This document shows positions 35,662-44,849 of a stretch of DNA of 64,000 bases, one piece after another (within the stretch, counting starts at the first letter, position 1; every line of letters begins with the position of its first letter). The position numbers and the translations under genes are program-made. A model generated the notes under the pieces. It was not told where the DNA came from. It worked only from the letters and a program-made list of their open reading frames with translations, and searched no databases. The DNA is taken from contig CACJFI010000001.1 of the NCBI GenBank assembly GCA_902592615.1, positions 62,001 to 126,000 of the forward strand, written 5' to 3'. Origin of the DNA: an uncultured SAR116 cluster alpha proteobacterium. GTDB lineage: Bacteria; Pseudomonadota; Alphaproteobacteria; Puniceispirillales; Marisalimonadaceae.

Positions 35662-37899
35662 ATGCCCTACCATAATTACGAGCAACATTTAATGGGAAGT
35701 GCTGAGATTATTCCTAAAGGTAGTTTTGAGGTTGGTTCAATGCAGTCATTTAAACTAATTTATAAAGCTGGTAAATTTGGAATTGATGACCAAGGAGGAT
35801 TTATGGTTGGTTTGCGTCCTCATTTTGATGGTAGTAAATTACAACAACATGACCCTAAAGCTGAAGGTTACGTTACAGTTGAAAGTTCAAAAAAAATACC
35901 AATTGAACTCAAAATTGAAATTAGGCGTAGTATAAGGCCATTACAAAAAAATTTATATATCATTTGTAAAAAATTTTTAAAAGAAAACGACAAAATTATT
36001 ATTAGAATTGGTGACAGAAGATTTGGATCTCCTGGGGTGAGATTGCAAACATTTTGTGAAAAAAAGTTTGATTTTAAAATCCTGGTAGATCCTTTTGCTA
36101 CTCAAGATTTCATACCCTTGCCTGATGGAAAGCACCCAGAAATTTCAATAGTACCTACAATTGGTAAAAACTGGAAATTGGTTGCTCCTTCTCTTAGAAG
36201 ACCAAAAGAAAAGTTTAGAATTTTAATTAAATGTGAGGATAAGTGGGGCAATCCATCCAATAAAGTACGAATGGTATTTTTTCTTCACTCTAAAGAAAAG
36301 ATTATTGGATTACCAAAAAAATTAACTTTTAAGAAAGGTCAATTTTCTGAAATTATACATGATTTAAATATTCATAAAGAGGGTGTTTATAAAATTGAAT
36401 TAAAAGATGTAGATAATAATATTTTGACTATAAGTAACCCTATAATAATCAAAAATTCTACATTTGCTCATTACTGGAGCGACATGCATGGTCAGAGTAG
36501 AGAAACAATCGGAACAAATACTGCAGAAGAATATTTTAATTTTGCAAAAAATAAATCATTCTTAGATATATGTGGTCACCAAGGTAATGATTTTCAAATT
36601 ACTGATAAATTTTGGAAAGAATTAAACAAAATAACTAAGACTTATAATAAAAATGGAGAATTTATATCTATTCCTGGTTATGAGTGGTCAGGTAATACAT
36701 CAGTAGGTGGTGATCATAATGTTTGGTATAAAAGCGAAGGACGTCCAATCTTCCGTTCAAGTAGGGCGTTGTTGTATGAAGAGAGTAAAAAAGGAAATGA
36801 TGCTCATACTTCTAAAGAATTAATAAAAAAATTAAAAAATGAAGATGCGTTGGTTGTTGCTCATGTTGGAGGACGTTATGCTGACATAGGTTATGCTCAT
36901 GATGCAAACTTAGAACCTTCAGTTGAAGTGCACTCTGCGTGGGGAACTTTTGATTGGCTAATAAAAGATGCATTTAAGTTAAATTATAAAGTTGGTATAG
37001 TGGCAGCAAGTGACGGTCATAAAGGAAGGCCTGGCGCCAGTTACCCTGGAGATAGTCTGTTTGGGTCTTATGGTGGTCTAACATGTCATTTATTACCGTT
37101 TTTAGACAGAAATAGTCTATTTAAAGAATTCAGATCAAGGCATCATTATGCTACAACTGGAGCAAGAATTTTTTTGGATGTTAAAGGTGATTTTTCAAAC
37201 AAAACTCATTTAATAAGTCCTATCAGTAAAAAGAAAGTATCCATCGCTTCATGTTTAATGGGAGATGATATTCTTACAGCTTCCAATAAACTCAAATTAA
37301 ATGTAAAAGTTGAGGGCACATCACCTTTAGAAAAAATAGAGTTGTATGATGGTCTTAAACTTTTGAAGACCATATATGCATTTGAAAGAAATGAATTTAG
37401 TAATAGAATTAGAATTACATGTGCAGGTCAATATTATAGAGGTCGAGGTAGACTAGTAAATTGGGATTGTAAAGCATCATTTAAAACTGGAAAAATCATT
37501 AAATATAAGTGCTTTAATTTTTGGAATCCAAATCGACAACCAAAAAAATTAAACCCTAATACCTTGGAGTGGAAAACAGTTACAACTGGAGGAAACTCAG
37601 GAATAGATTTTTGGATTGCCAAAGACACATTTAAAAACAATCTAACAATTGAAAACAATTTCAAAAATATAAATATAAATATAAATTCAATTGATTATAA
37701 ACCTCGAGTATACAAATTTGGTGGTATGGATATCAGAATGAATGTTCAAAAATTACCCAAAAAACTTAAACAAACTAGCTTTGAAAAAGAATTTAATATA
37801 AATTTAAACAAGTCTAATGATCATAAATTTTATATAAAAGTAATTCAAGAGGACGGTCATCAAGCATGGTCAAGTCCTATATATATTAAAAAAGTCTAA
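35662..37899 (+). CDS. DUF3604/PHP-fold metal-dependent hydrolase
   Basis: A 745-residue cytoplasmic protein without signal peptide. The N-terminal 260 residues look like two beta-sandwich modules; the catalytic PHP-like core follows (about residues 270-500). Metal-ligand motifs are HYWSDMHGQS, CGHQGND (about 304), VVAHVGGRYAD (about 399) and ASDGHKGRPGASYPG (about 449), typical of DUF3604 proteins. The C-terminal 230 residues are again beta-rich. The substrate is not known. It lies 3 bases after tctA, so it may hydrolyse the imported compound. Confidence 0.82.
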   Translation: MPYHNYEQHLMGSAEIIPKGSFEVGSMQSFKLIYKAGKFGIDDQGGFMVGLRPHFDGSKLQQHDPKAEGYVTVESSKKIPIELKIEIRRSIRPLQKNLYIICKKFLKENDKIIIRIGDRRFGSPGVRLQTFCEKKFDFKILVDPFATQDFIPLPDGKHPEISIVPTIGKNWKLVAPSLRRPKEKFRILIKCEDKWGNPSNKVRMVFFLHSKEKIIGLPKKLTFKKGQFSEIIHDLNIHKEGVYKIELKDVDNNILTISNPIIIKNSTFAHYWSDMHGQSRETIGTNTAEEYFNFAKNKSFLDICGHQGNDFQITDKFWKELNKITKTYNKNGEFISIPGYEWSGNTSVGGDHNVWYKSEGRPIFRSSRALLYEESKKGNDAHTSKELIKKLKNEDALVVAHVGGRYADIGYAHDANLEPSVEVHSAWGTFDWLIKDAFKLNYKVGIVAASDGHKGRPGASYPGDSLFGSYGGLTCHLLPFLDRNSLFKEFRSRHHYATTGARIFLDVKGDFSNKTHLISPISKKKVSIASCLMGDDILTASNKLKLNVKVEGTSPLEKIELYDGLKLLKTIYAFERNEFSNRIRITCAGQYYRGRGRLVNWDCKASFKTGKIIKYKCFNFWNPNRQPKKLNPNTLEWKTVTTGGNSGIDFWIAKDTFKNNLTIENNFKNINININSIDYKPRVYKFGGMDIRMNVQKLPKKLKQTSFEKEFNINLNKSNDHKFYIKVIQEDGHQAWSSPIYIKKV

Positions 37900-38786
37900 T
37901 TCTCTTCTCTCATCATCTTTTTTAAGTTTCTGATGAGTGTATTCAAAAAATTACTTGTATAGCCTTGACGAATAATTAGGCCTGTCTCTCTTGATACATC
38001 AAAATCACTTATTTCTATTTTGCAAAATTTTTCTGATTGAAATATTTCCAGAGTATTATGTGTTGTGAATAAAAGTAATGTGGAATTTAATAGAGAATTT
38101 AATGCAACATTTAACGAATTAGTGGAAAATGAAATGGTTGGACTTGGTAAATCTTTGGATGAAAAAAAGTTAAAAAATAATTCTTGAGTTTGTTTCGCTG
38201 TAGTTGAGATTGCCCATTTATAATTAGGAAGCTCCTTTAAAGAGATTTTTTTGTTAGCTAAAGGATGCTTTCTTGACGCCATAACTATAAACTTATCTAC
38301 TTTTAAGGGTTCAAAATAAAAAAATTCTTCATTTTGCGGTTTCCTGGCAAACAAAATATCTATTTTATTATCTTGTAATTTTTTAACTTGAAGATCTGGA
38401 AGGTCTACATTTAAGTCAACTACTAAATCTGGGAAACTTTCTAATGTTTTAGATATTGCTTTTGGAAGACAACTCAAGGTCCAACTTGCCCCAGCCCCTA
38501 TAAAAATTTTTCCTTTTGTTCCTTGTTTGAAGTTATTAACTTCATTCCTTGCATTTTCTGAAAGTGCAAGGATATTTTTTGCATAGGGAATTAAAATTTG
38601 GGCATTTTTACTAACCGTTAAGCCGCCTGAAACTCTTGTAAATAAAGTATCAATTCCAAAAGCATTTTTTAGATTTTCGAGACGTTTAGATACTGCTGGT
38701 TGCGTTATGTTTAATTTTTCAGCTGCAGCAGTTATTCCTTTTTCTTCAATTACGGTTAGAAATGTTTTAAATTCTATTAGGTTCAT
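37896..38786 (-). CDS. LysR family transcriptional regulator
   Basis: A 296-residue LysR regulator from ATG 38786 (an upstream ATG at 38810 would add eight residues). The helix-turn-helix is KGITAAAEKLNITQPAVSKR (about residues 19-38), followed by the linker helix and a periplasmic-binding-like effector domain. It converges with the PHP gene by a 4-base overlap and is divergent from the sulfatase at 38879 across 92 bases, so it probably regulates the sulfatase-tctBAC operon, and perhaps itself. The gap holds TATAAATTATA at 38819, a weak dyad. Confidence 0.92.
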   Translation of the reverse strand: MNLIEFKTFLTVIEEKGITAAAEKLNITQPAVSKRLENLKNAFGIDTLFTRVSGGLTVSKNAQILIPYAKNILALSENARNEVNNFKQGTKGKIFIGAGASWTLSCLPKAISKTLESFPDLVVDLNVDLPDLQVKKLQDNKIDILFARKPQNEEFFYFEPLKVDKFIVMASRKHPLANKKISLKELPNYKWAISTTAKQTQELFFNFFSSKDLPSPTISFSTNSLNVALNSLLNSTLLLFTTHNTLEIFQSEKFCKIEISDFDVSRETGLIIRQGYTSNFLNTLIRNLKKMMREEN

Positions 38787-38878
38787 GTCATAAATTATTT
38801 TTATTAGCATATAAAAATTATAAATTATATTTTATTATACTTGTTGTCTATGATAATTTGGTAAAGTTGGAGGGATTA

Positions 38879-40330
38879 ATGGAAAGTAAAAATTTACTTA
38901 TTTTACTTTCTGACGAGCATAATAAGAGAATGCTTGGCGCAGTTGGTCATAGCCATGTCAGAACACCAAATCTAGATAAATTAGCTTCAGAAGGTGTTTT
39001 ATTTGAAAATGCATATTGTAATTCACCTATTTGTGTTCCATCAAGAGCAATTTTAGCAACTGGAAGGTATAATGCTGAGATTGGATATTGGGATAATGCT
39101 GATCCATATGATGGTAAAATACCTAGTTGGGGACATCGTGCAGTTGAAGGTGATTGTGACGCAGTGTCAATTGGAAAACTCCATTTTTTAGATGACCAGG
39201 CACCAACTGGTTTTTCTGAGCAAATAAATCCATTGAATGTTGTAGGAGGAGTAGGTGATCTTTTGGGATTGATACGGCAAGAACTTCCTGTACGCAAAGG
39301 TGCTGCAAATATGGCGAAAGATGTAGGCAGTGGAGAAACTACATATTCAAATTATGATAAAAAAATAGCAGAAGATGCTAGTGACTGGATTTCTAATAGA
39401 AATGTTGATGATAAGCCTTGGGTTCTCTTTGTGTCTTTTGTTTGTCCTCACTTTCCATTAATTGCACCCGAAGAGTTTTACAATATGTATCCAGAAAGCG
39501 AAGTTCCCTGGCCATTGTTGTATAAAGAAAATCAAAGAAGTCAGCATCCATACTATTTAGCAATGAGGAAGTGTATGAACTATGATGACTACTTTGATGA
39601 AGATAAGGTACGCAAAGCGACGTCTGCATATTTTGGTTTATGTTCTTTTCTTGATCACAATATAGGTAAAGTACTAGAAACTCTAAATAAATCAGCCTTC
39701 TCAGAAAATACTAATATAATTTATACTTCTGATCACGGTGATGCTCTAGGAATGAGAGGTATGTGGGGAAAAAGTACTATGTTTGAGGAATCTGCTGGCA
39801 TCCCTATGATTATAAAAGGTCCAGATATCTCAAAATCTAAAAGAATTAAAACCCCAGTTAGTTTAGTTGATATTTTTCCAACTGTTGTAGATAGTCTAAA
39901 ATTAGAACAAAACTCAAAAGATAATGATTTACCAGGTAAATCACTCATCAAAATAGCTAATGAAAATGAAGATTATGAAAGAATAGTGCTTTCAGAATAT
40001 CATGCAGCAGCCTCTCCTGTTGGAGCTTTTATGTTAAGAAAAGGTAAATTTAAGTATGTATATTTTGCTGAAGGTTATAATCCTCAACTATTTAACTTAG
40101 AAGAAGATCCTTATGAAGAAAATGACCTAGCTAGGGATAATAATTTCAAAAAAATTCTTGAAAGTTTTCATGGTGATTTATTAAATATATGTAACCCAGA
40201 AGAAGTTAATAAAAGAGCAAAAAGAGAACAAAATGAAAAAATTTTAAAACATGGTGGCGTAGATGCTATCAAAGAAAGAGGGGATTTTGGTTATTCTCCT
40301 GCTCCTGGACAAAAAGCTGAGTTTGATTAA
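38879..40330 (+). CDS. Cys-type sulfatase, cytoplasmic (paralogue B1)
   Basis: A 483-residue sulfatase from ATG 38879, chosen because a GGAGGG ribosome-binding site lies 5 bases upstream, inside the longer frame from 38858. The formylglycine motif is C52-V-P-S-R56. Metal ligands are D12 (LLSDEH) and TSDHGDALG. It shares the LPSWGH and SIGKLH stretches and the ICNPEE tail with the sulfatase at 43397. No signal peptide. Its stop is directly followed by the tctB start, tying the enzyme to the TTT importer. Confidence 0.94.
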   Translation: MESKNLLILLSDEHNKRMLGAVGHSHVRTPNLDKLASEGVLFENAYCNSPICVPSRAILATGRYNAEIGYWDNADPYDGKIPSWGHRAVEGDCDAVSIGKLHFLDDQAPTGFSEQINPLNVVGGVGDLLGLIRQELPVRKGAANMAKDVGSGETTYSNYDKKIAEDASDWISNRNVDDKPWVLFVSFVCPHFPLIAPEEFYNMYPESEVPWPLLYKENQRSQHPYYLAMRKCMNYDDYFDEDKVRKATSAYFGLCSFLDHNIGKVLETLNKSAFSENTNIIYTSDHGDALGMRGMWGKSTMFEESAGIPMIIKGPDISKSKRIKTPVSLVDIFPTVVDSLKLEQNSKDNDLPGKSLIKIANENEDYERIVLSEYHAAASPVGAFMLRKGKFKYVYFAEGYNPQLFNLEEDPYEENDLARDNNFKKILESFHGDLLNICNPEEVNKRAKREQNEKILKHGGVDAIKERGDFGYSPAPGQKAEFD

Positions 40331-40843
40331 ATGCTAACAAATGATATAGAAAAAAAAGAAAAGAAAACTGACTACTTTAAAGATATATTAATCGCATTAA
40401 TGGTACTTGTCATAAGTGTTGGATGTTTTTTTACATATAATCCTGCGGATGCACCTCTGGACATGAGCTCTGATGGGATGAATTTTGCTACCTATCCACT
40501 AGGAGTGGCATCATTTCTAACTGTTTTAGGGCTGATTTACTTAGTTATTTCAATAAAAAAATATCTATCCTCGAGCGACCATTTTGATTTTTATAATCAG
40601 TTTTCACAAGCAATTAAGGAAAATAGATCTTTATATTTTAAAAGATTAGGCACTGTTGTTTTGCTTATATTGTTTGCAATAATTTTAGGCGAAATAAATT
40701 TTATGTTATTAACAAGTATTTTCCTTTTTTTCGGATTTTATTTATATGACCGAAGAGATTATATTTTTATGATAATCTTGTCTCTATTGGGAGGAGGGTT
40801 CAGTTATGGCTTGTTTGTCTATTTTCTTAAATTACCTTTATAG
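40331..40843 (+). CDS. tctB: TTT transporter small membrane subunit TctB
   Basis: A 170-residue protein with four membrane helices and the family-type loop after helix 1 (NPADAPLDMSSDGMNFATYPLG). The start ATG abuts the sulfatase stop with no gap. It begins with a Lys/Glu-rich cytoplasmic tail. It is part of a sulfatase-tctB-tctA-tctC operon. Confidence 0.88.
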   Translation: MLTNDIEKKEKKTDYFKDILIALMVLVISVGCFFTYNPADAPLDMSSDGMNFATYPLGVASFLTVLGLIYLVISIKKYLSSSDHFDFYNQFSQAIKENRSLYFKRLGTVVLLILFAIILGEINFMLLTSIFLFFGFYLYDRRDYIFMIILSLLGGGFSYGLFVYFLKLPL

Positions 40844-40851
40844 GAGATGAT

Positions 40852-42342
40852 GTGTTAGAAGGTTTAATAGGTGGGTTTGCAAATTGTTTCGAACCATTTA
40901 ACTTATTATTATTATTTTTAGGAACTTTTCTTGGTTTGCTTGTTGGTGCTTTGCCAGGTCTAAGCTCACCTATGGCTATAATAATATTATTACCTGTTAC
41001 ATATTCATTAGATCCGCTTCCAGCACTTTTAACTATGATAGGTGTTTATGTTGGCACCAAATTAGGGGGGTCGTTCTCAGCTATTTTATTAAGAACTCCT
41101 GGTACACCAGCTGGTGCATGTACAGCACTAGATGGTTTTCCTATGGCTGAAAAAGGACAATCAGCACTCGCATTAGGTTATGCAACTTACTCTTCTTTTT
41201 TTGGAGGGGCTACAAGTTGGATAATAGCGGTAACTTGCATTCCATTTATTTCAAGTATAGCTCTTAAATCTTCAAATGCTGACATAGCACTTATAGCTAT
41301 TATGGGTTTAGTAATGGTTTCTGCATTCACTCGTGGATCAATGTTAAAAGGCTTTATTGGTGTTAGTATAGGTTTGTTAATAGGTGCAGTTGGAATGGAT
41401 AGAACTGATGCAATTGAGAGATTTACTTTTGGATCTATTGATCTGCTATCTGGCGTTCCTTTTGCAGCAGCTTTAGTTGGATTATTTGGATTTGCAGTAG
41501 TAATTTCAGATTTATCTCTTATGAAATCTTCTTCTCAACTTGTTGCAACAAAATTTAAAATTGAATTACCCTCTACATTAGATTTTTTAAAAAGATGGCG
41601 GGCTTGGAGTGTCGGAGGTTTTTTTGGAGCTATTATTGGCGCTGTTCCAGGAGTGGGAGCGGACGGTGCAACTTGGCTTTCATATGGTGTAGTAAAAAAT
41701 AATTCCAAGAATCCAGATAATTTTGGTAAAGGTGAACCTGATGGAGTTGTAGCACCAGAAACTGCTAACAACGGGACAACTGGAGGTACTATGGTCCCTA
41801 TGTTAACTCTTGGCATCCCTGGAGATGCATCAACAGCAATCATGATTGGAGCCCTTTATTTACATGGTCTTCAACCTGGTGTCACCCTTATGAAAACTGG
41901 TGCTGAAGTTGTTTATGGTATGTTAGCAGGCTTGCTATTAGCTGGTGTATTTATGTTTGTGATAGCTCTAGGTGCAATAAGGTTTTTTGTTTACGTCTTA
42001 AGACAACATAGATCAATTTTATTTCCTTTTGTTATGATATTTGCAACGATGGGAGCCTATGCAAGTTACAATGAATTCTTTCCAGTATATGTTGCTATTT
42101 TTCTTGGTGTGTTTGGGTTTTTCATGGAAGAAAGAGGTTTCCCAGTTGTTACAATCGTGCTTGGAGTTATTCTAGGTCCTATTATAGAGTATAACACAAG
42201 GGCAGCTTTACAACTTGCAGATGCAAATTGGTTTACGTTTGTAGATACTTGGCCAAGATTAATTATGATTGGAATAATAGTATTCCTTGTTTTTAATGAA
42301 ATAAGACAAGGCTTAATAAGACAGAAAATTTCAAAACAATAA
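40852..42342 (+). CDS. tctA: TTT transporter large membrane subunit TctA
   Basis: A 496-residue TctA, starting at GTG with an AGGAGATGAT ribosome-binding site. Signature motifs are VGALPGLSSPMA, GAVPGVGADGA and ETANNGTTGGTMVPMLTLGIPGD. About 12 helices. It is a paralogue of the protein at 34165, but its gene order (B-A-C) differs from the first set (C-B-A), so the two operons are not a simple recent tandem copy. Confidence 0.94.
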   Translation: MLEGLIGGFANCFEPFNLLLLFLGTFLGLLVGALPGLSSPMAIIILLPVTYSLDPLPALLTMIGVYVGTKLGGSFSAILLRTPGTPAGACTALDGFPMAEKGQSALALGYATYSSFFGGATSWIIAVTCIPFISSIALKSSNADIALIAIMGLVMVSAFTRGSMLKGFIGVSIGLLIGAVGMDRTDAIERFTFGSIDLLSGVPFAAALVGLFGFAVVISDLSLMKSSSQLVATKFKIELPSTLDFLKRWRAWSVGGFFGAIIGAVPGVGADGATWLSYGVVKNNSKNPDNFGKGEPDGVVAPETANNGTTGGTMVPMLTLGIPGDASTAIMIGALYLHGLQPGVTLMKTGAEVVYGMLAGLLLAGVFMFVIALGAIRFFVYVLRQHRSILFPFVMIFATMGAYASYNEFFPVYVAIFLGVFGFFMEERGFPVVTIVLGVILGPIIEYNTRAALQLADANWFTFVDTWPRLIMIGIIVFLVFNEIRQGLIRQKISKQ

Positions 42343-42358
42343 CTAAAAGGAGGACGAC

Positions 42359-43318
42359 ATGAGAATATTAATTTTAGGAATATTTTGTTTATTTACTTTC
42401 CTGGGTAACTTAGCTTTAGCCGCATACCCTGATAAACCAATAAGAATAATTGTGCCTTATAAAGCAGGAGGTGGAACTGATTCTATTGCCAGGGGATTTG
42501 TAGGCGCTTTTAGTAAGGCAGCAGGTGTAGATGTTGTCATTACAAATGTTAATGGAGGTGCAGGATCTAAGGGTATAATTCAAGTTATGAAAGCTAAACC
42601 AGACGGTTATAATCTTATTTTAACTGGTTCAACCGATATAATAGGACTTTCAACTTTTAGAAAAATGCCTTTTAAGTCTATAGGTAGCCTTACACCAGTA
42701 GGAGGTATATATACTACCCCAACTTATGTCTTAGCTCACAAAGACAGAGGTTATAAAACTTTAGAAGAGGTAATAGAAAAATCAAAAGCTAATCCTGGTA
42801 AATTAATTGCAGGAATTGGTGGAAAGTTTGGTGCCCATGATGTTTTGGCTAATGCCGTAAATGGTTATAAAAATGCTGGGTTCAGGATTGTGGCCTTTGA
42901 TGGTGGTGCAATGTTAAAGAAAGCTACTATCGCCAATGAAGTTGACATTTGTATAATTCATTCTCCTGTTTTACTTAATGAGGTAAAAGCAGGATTATTA
43001 AATGTAATTGGTACTGGAGGATCTTTAGCTAAAATAACTTATCCACCAATTCAAAAAACTAAAACACTAAGAGACATGGGAATACCTGCTGATGTCGGTG
43101 TTACTAGAGGTGTTTGGGCTCCAAAAGGAACACCAAAAGATGTTATTGCAAAACTTGAAAAATTTATAGAAGTAGCAACCAACAGTGAAGAATTTAAAAA
43201 GTTTGGTAATAATTTTGGTTTTGCTCCAAAATATTATACATCATCACAATTTTTAGATTTATTAAATTTAGAACAAGGTGTTTATACTGATATTAAAGGT
43301 AAATTTATGAGTAAATAA
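42359..43318 (+). CDS. tctC: TTT transporter solute-binding protein TctC
   Basis: A 319-residue Bug-family binding protein with signal peptide (residues 1-21, LILGIFCLFTFLGNLALA) and the hallmark YPDKPIRIIVPYKAGGGTD. A strong ribosome-binding site (AAGGAGGACG) precedes the ATG. It is the third transporter gene after the sulfatase and is followed by a strong hairpin terminator at 43334. Its ligand is probably the substrate of the flanking sulfatases, but that is an inference. Confidence 0.93.
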   Translation: MRILILGIFCLFTFLGNLALAAYPDKPIRIIVPYKAGGGTDSIARGFVGAFSKAAGVDVVITNVNGGAGSKGIIQVMKAKPDGYNLILTGSTDIIGLSTFRKMPFKSIGSLTPVGGIYTTPTYVLAHKDRGYKTLEEVIEKSKANPGKLIAGIGGKFGAHDVLANAVNGYKNAGFRIVAFDGGAMLKKATIANEVDICIIHSPVLLNEVKAGLLNVIGTGGSLAKITYPPIQKTKTLRDMGIPADVGVTRGVWAPKGTPKDVIAKLEKFIEVATNSEEFKKFGNNFGFAPKYYTSSQFLDLLNLEQGVYTDIKGKFMSK

Positions 43319-43333
43319 ATCTAATCAAAATCT

Positions 43334-43372
43334 AAATAAAAGAGAGATATAATGTCTCTCTTTTATTTTTTA
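43334..43372 (+). terminator. rho-independent terminator after tctC
   Basis: A 14-base perfect stem (AAATAAAAGAGAGA with TCTCTCTTTTATTT) and 7-base loop, followed by a T-run. It lies 15 bases after the tctC stop and 24 bases before the next sulfatase, which may therefore need its own promoter or read-through. Confidence 0.88.
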
Positions 43373-43396
43373 GAGTTTTATTTCAGGAGAAGATGA

Positions 43397-44836
43397 ATGA
43401 ATAATAAAAACGAAAACTTGATTATAATTATGTCAGATGAACATCAAGCTAAAGCACTTGGCTCAGTTAATCATCCTTTCGTTAAAACTCCTAATCTTGA
43501 TAAATTAGCTTCTAATGGAATTAATTTTACTAATGCCTACACACCATGTCCAATATGCGTTCCTGCCAGGGCATCATTTGCAACAGGGCTACCAGTTCAT
43601 AAAAATAGATTATGGGATAATGCAATGCCATATTATGGACAATTACCTAGTTGGGGCCATATGTTACAAAAAGTGGAAGTTTCAGTTGAATCAATAGGAA
43701 AACTTCATTACAGAGCTCAAGATGACGATGATGGTTTTGATCAAAAACATATTCCTATGATGGTTTATAAGGGTGTCGGAATGGTTTGGGGATCAATTAG
43801 ACGAGAACATGAACGAAAAACACGAGACCAAAGAATGTTAGGTGAATATATTGGTCCAGGAACTAGCAATTACACTGATTATGACGAAGCAGTTGTAAGT
43901 CAGACAATTAAGTGGTTAGAGAATAAATCAAAAGATAATAATAAAAAAGCTTGGTGTTTATATATTGGGCTAGTAGCACCTCATTTTCCACTTGTGGTCC
44001 CTCAAGAGTTTTATGACATGTATCCTCACAAAATTTTACCTGAAACTAAATTAAACCCTAGAGATGGGTATATACAACATCCTTGGATAAAAAAACAAAA
44101 AGAGCTTAGGAATGATGAAAATGACTTCAAAAATGAAGAAGAAAGATGGGCTGCAATAGCTTCATATTACGGTTTATGTTCTTTTCTCGATTATAATATT
44201 GGAAAAATTATTGATAAAGTTTCAGAATGTGGATTTTTAGATAATACAACAATTATTTATACTAGCGATCATGGAGATAATGTGGGCGCAAGGGGGTTAT
44301 GGGGAAAATCCAATATGTATGAAGAGTCAGCTGCTATACCACTAATAGTATCTGGCCCTAAAATTAAACCTGCTAAATGTGATACACCAGTTTCTTTGTT
44401 AGACTTAACTGAGACAATAGTTGACCATTTTGGTGCAAAAAGCCCTAATAATGGGCCTGGTGAATCTTTATATCATATTGCTAACAATTCACCAGACGAA
44501 ACTAGGATTATATTTAGTGAATATCATGCATCATCGTCAGTTTCAGGCGCCTATATGATACGAAAAAGTAATTGGAAATATATATACTATGAGGGTTTTG
44601 AACCAGAACTGTTTGATCTTGAAAATGATCCAGAAGAAATTAATGACTTATCAAAAGACCCAAAATATTCGAATATTTTGGTTGAGTTGGAAAAAGATTT
44701 ACATAATATTTGCAACCCAAAAGAAATTAATGAGTTGGCATTTAAGGATCAGGACGACATGATTGAGCGTTATGGTGGAATAGAAGAAGCCAAAAAGTTA
44801 GGTGCAAATGCTGCTACACCTCCACCTAAAACATAA
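43397..44836 (+). CDS. Cys-type sulfatase, cytoplasmic (paralogue B2)
   Basis: A 479-residue sulfatase. The formylglycine site is C54-V-P-A-R58 in CPICVPARAS, the Ala variant of the C-x-P-x-R motif. Metal ligands are D14 (IIMSDEH) and TSDHGDNVGARG. It is a paralogue of the sulfatase at 38879: both share LPSWGH, SIGKLH and the C-terminal ICNP-E block. No signal peptide. The following enolase-superfamily gene starts 13 bases later. Confidence 0.93.
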   Translation: MNNKNENLIIIMSDEHQAKALGSVNHPFVKTPNLDKLASNGINFTNAYTPCPICVPARASFATGLPVHKNRLWDNAMPYYGQLPSWGHMLQKVEVSVESIGKLHYRAQDDDDGFDQKHIPMMVYKGVGMVWGSIRREHERKTRDQRMLGEYIGPGTSNYTDYDEAVVSQTIKWLENKSKDNNKKAWCLYIGLVAPHFPLVVPQEFYDMYPHKILPETKLNPRDGYIQHPWIKKQKELRNDENDFKNEEERWAAIASYYGLCSFLDYNIGKIIDKVSECGFLDNTTIIYTSDHGDNVGARGLWGKSNMYEESAAIPLIVSGPKIKPAKCDTPVSLLDLTETIVDHFGAKSPNNGPGESLYHIANNSPDETRIIFSEYHASSSVSGAYMIRKSNWKYIYYEGFEPELFDLENDPEEINDLSKDPKYSNILVELEKDLHNICNPKEINELAFKDQDDMIERYGGIEEAKKLGANAATPPPKT

Positions 44837-44849
44837 TTTGTAAAAAAGG

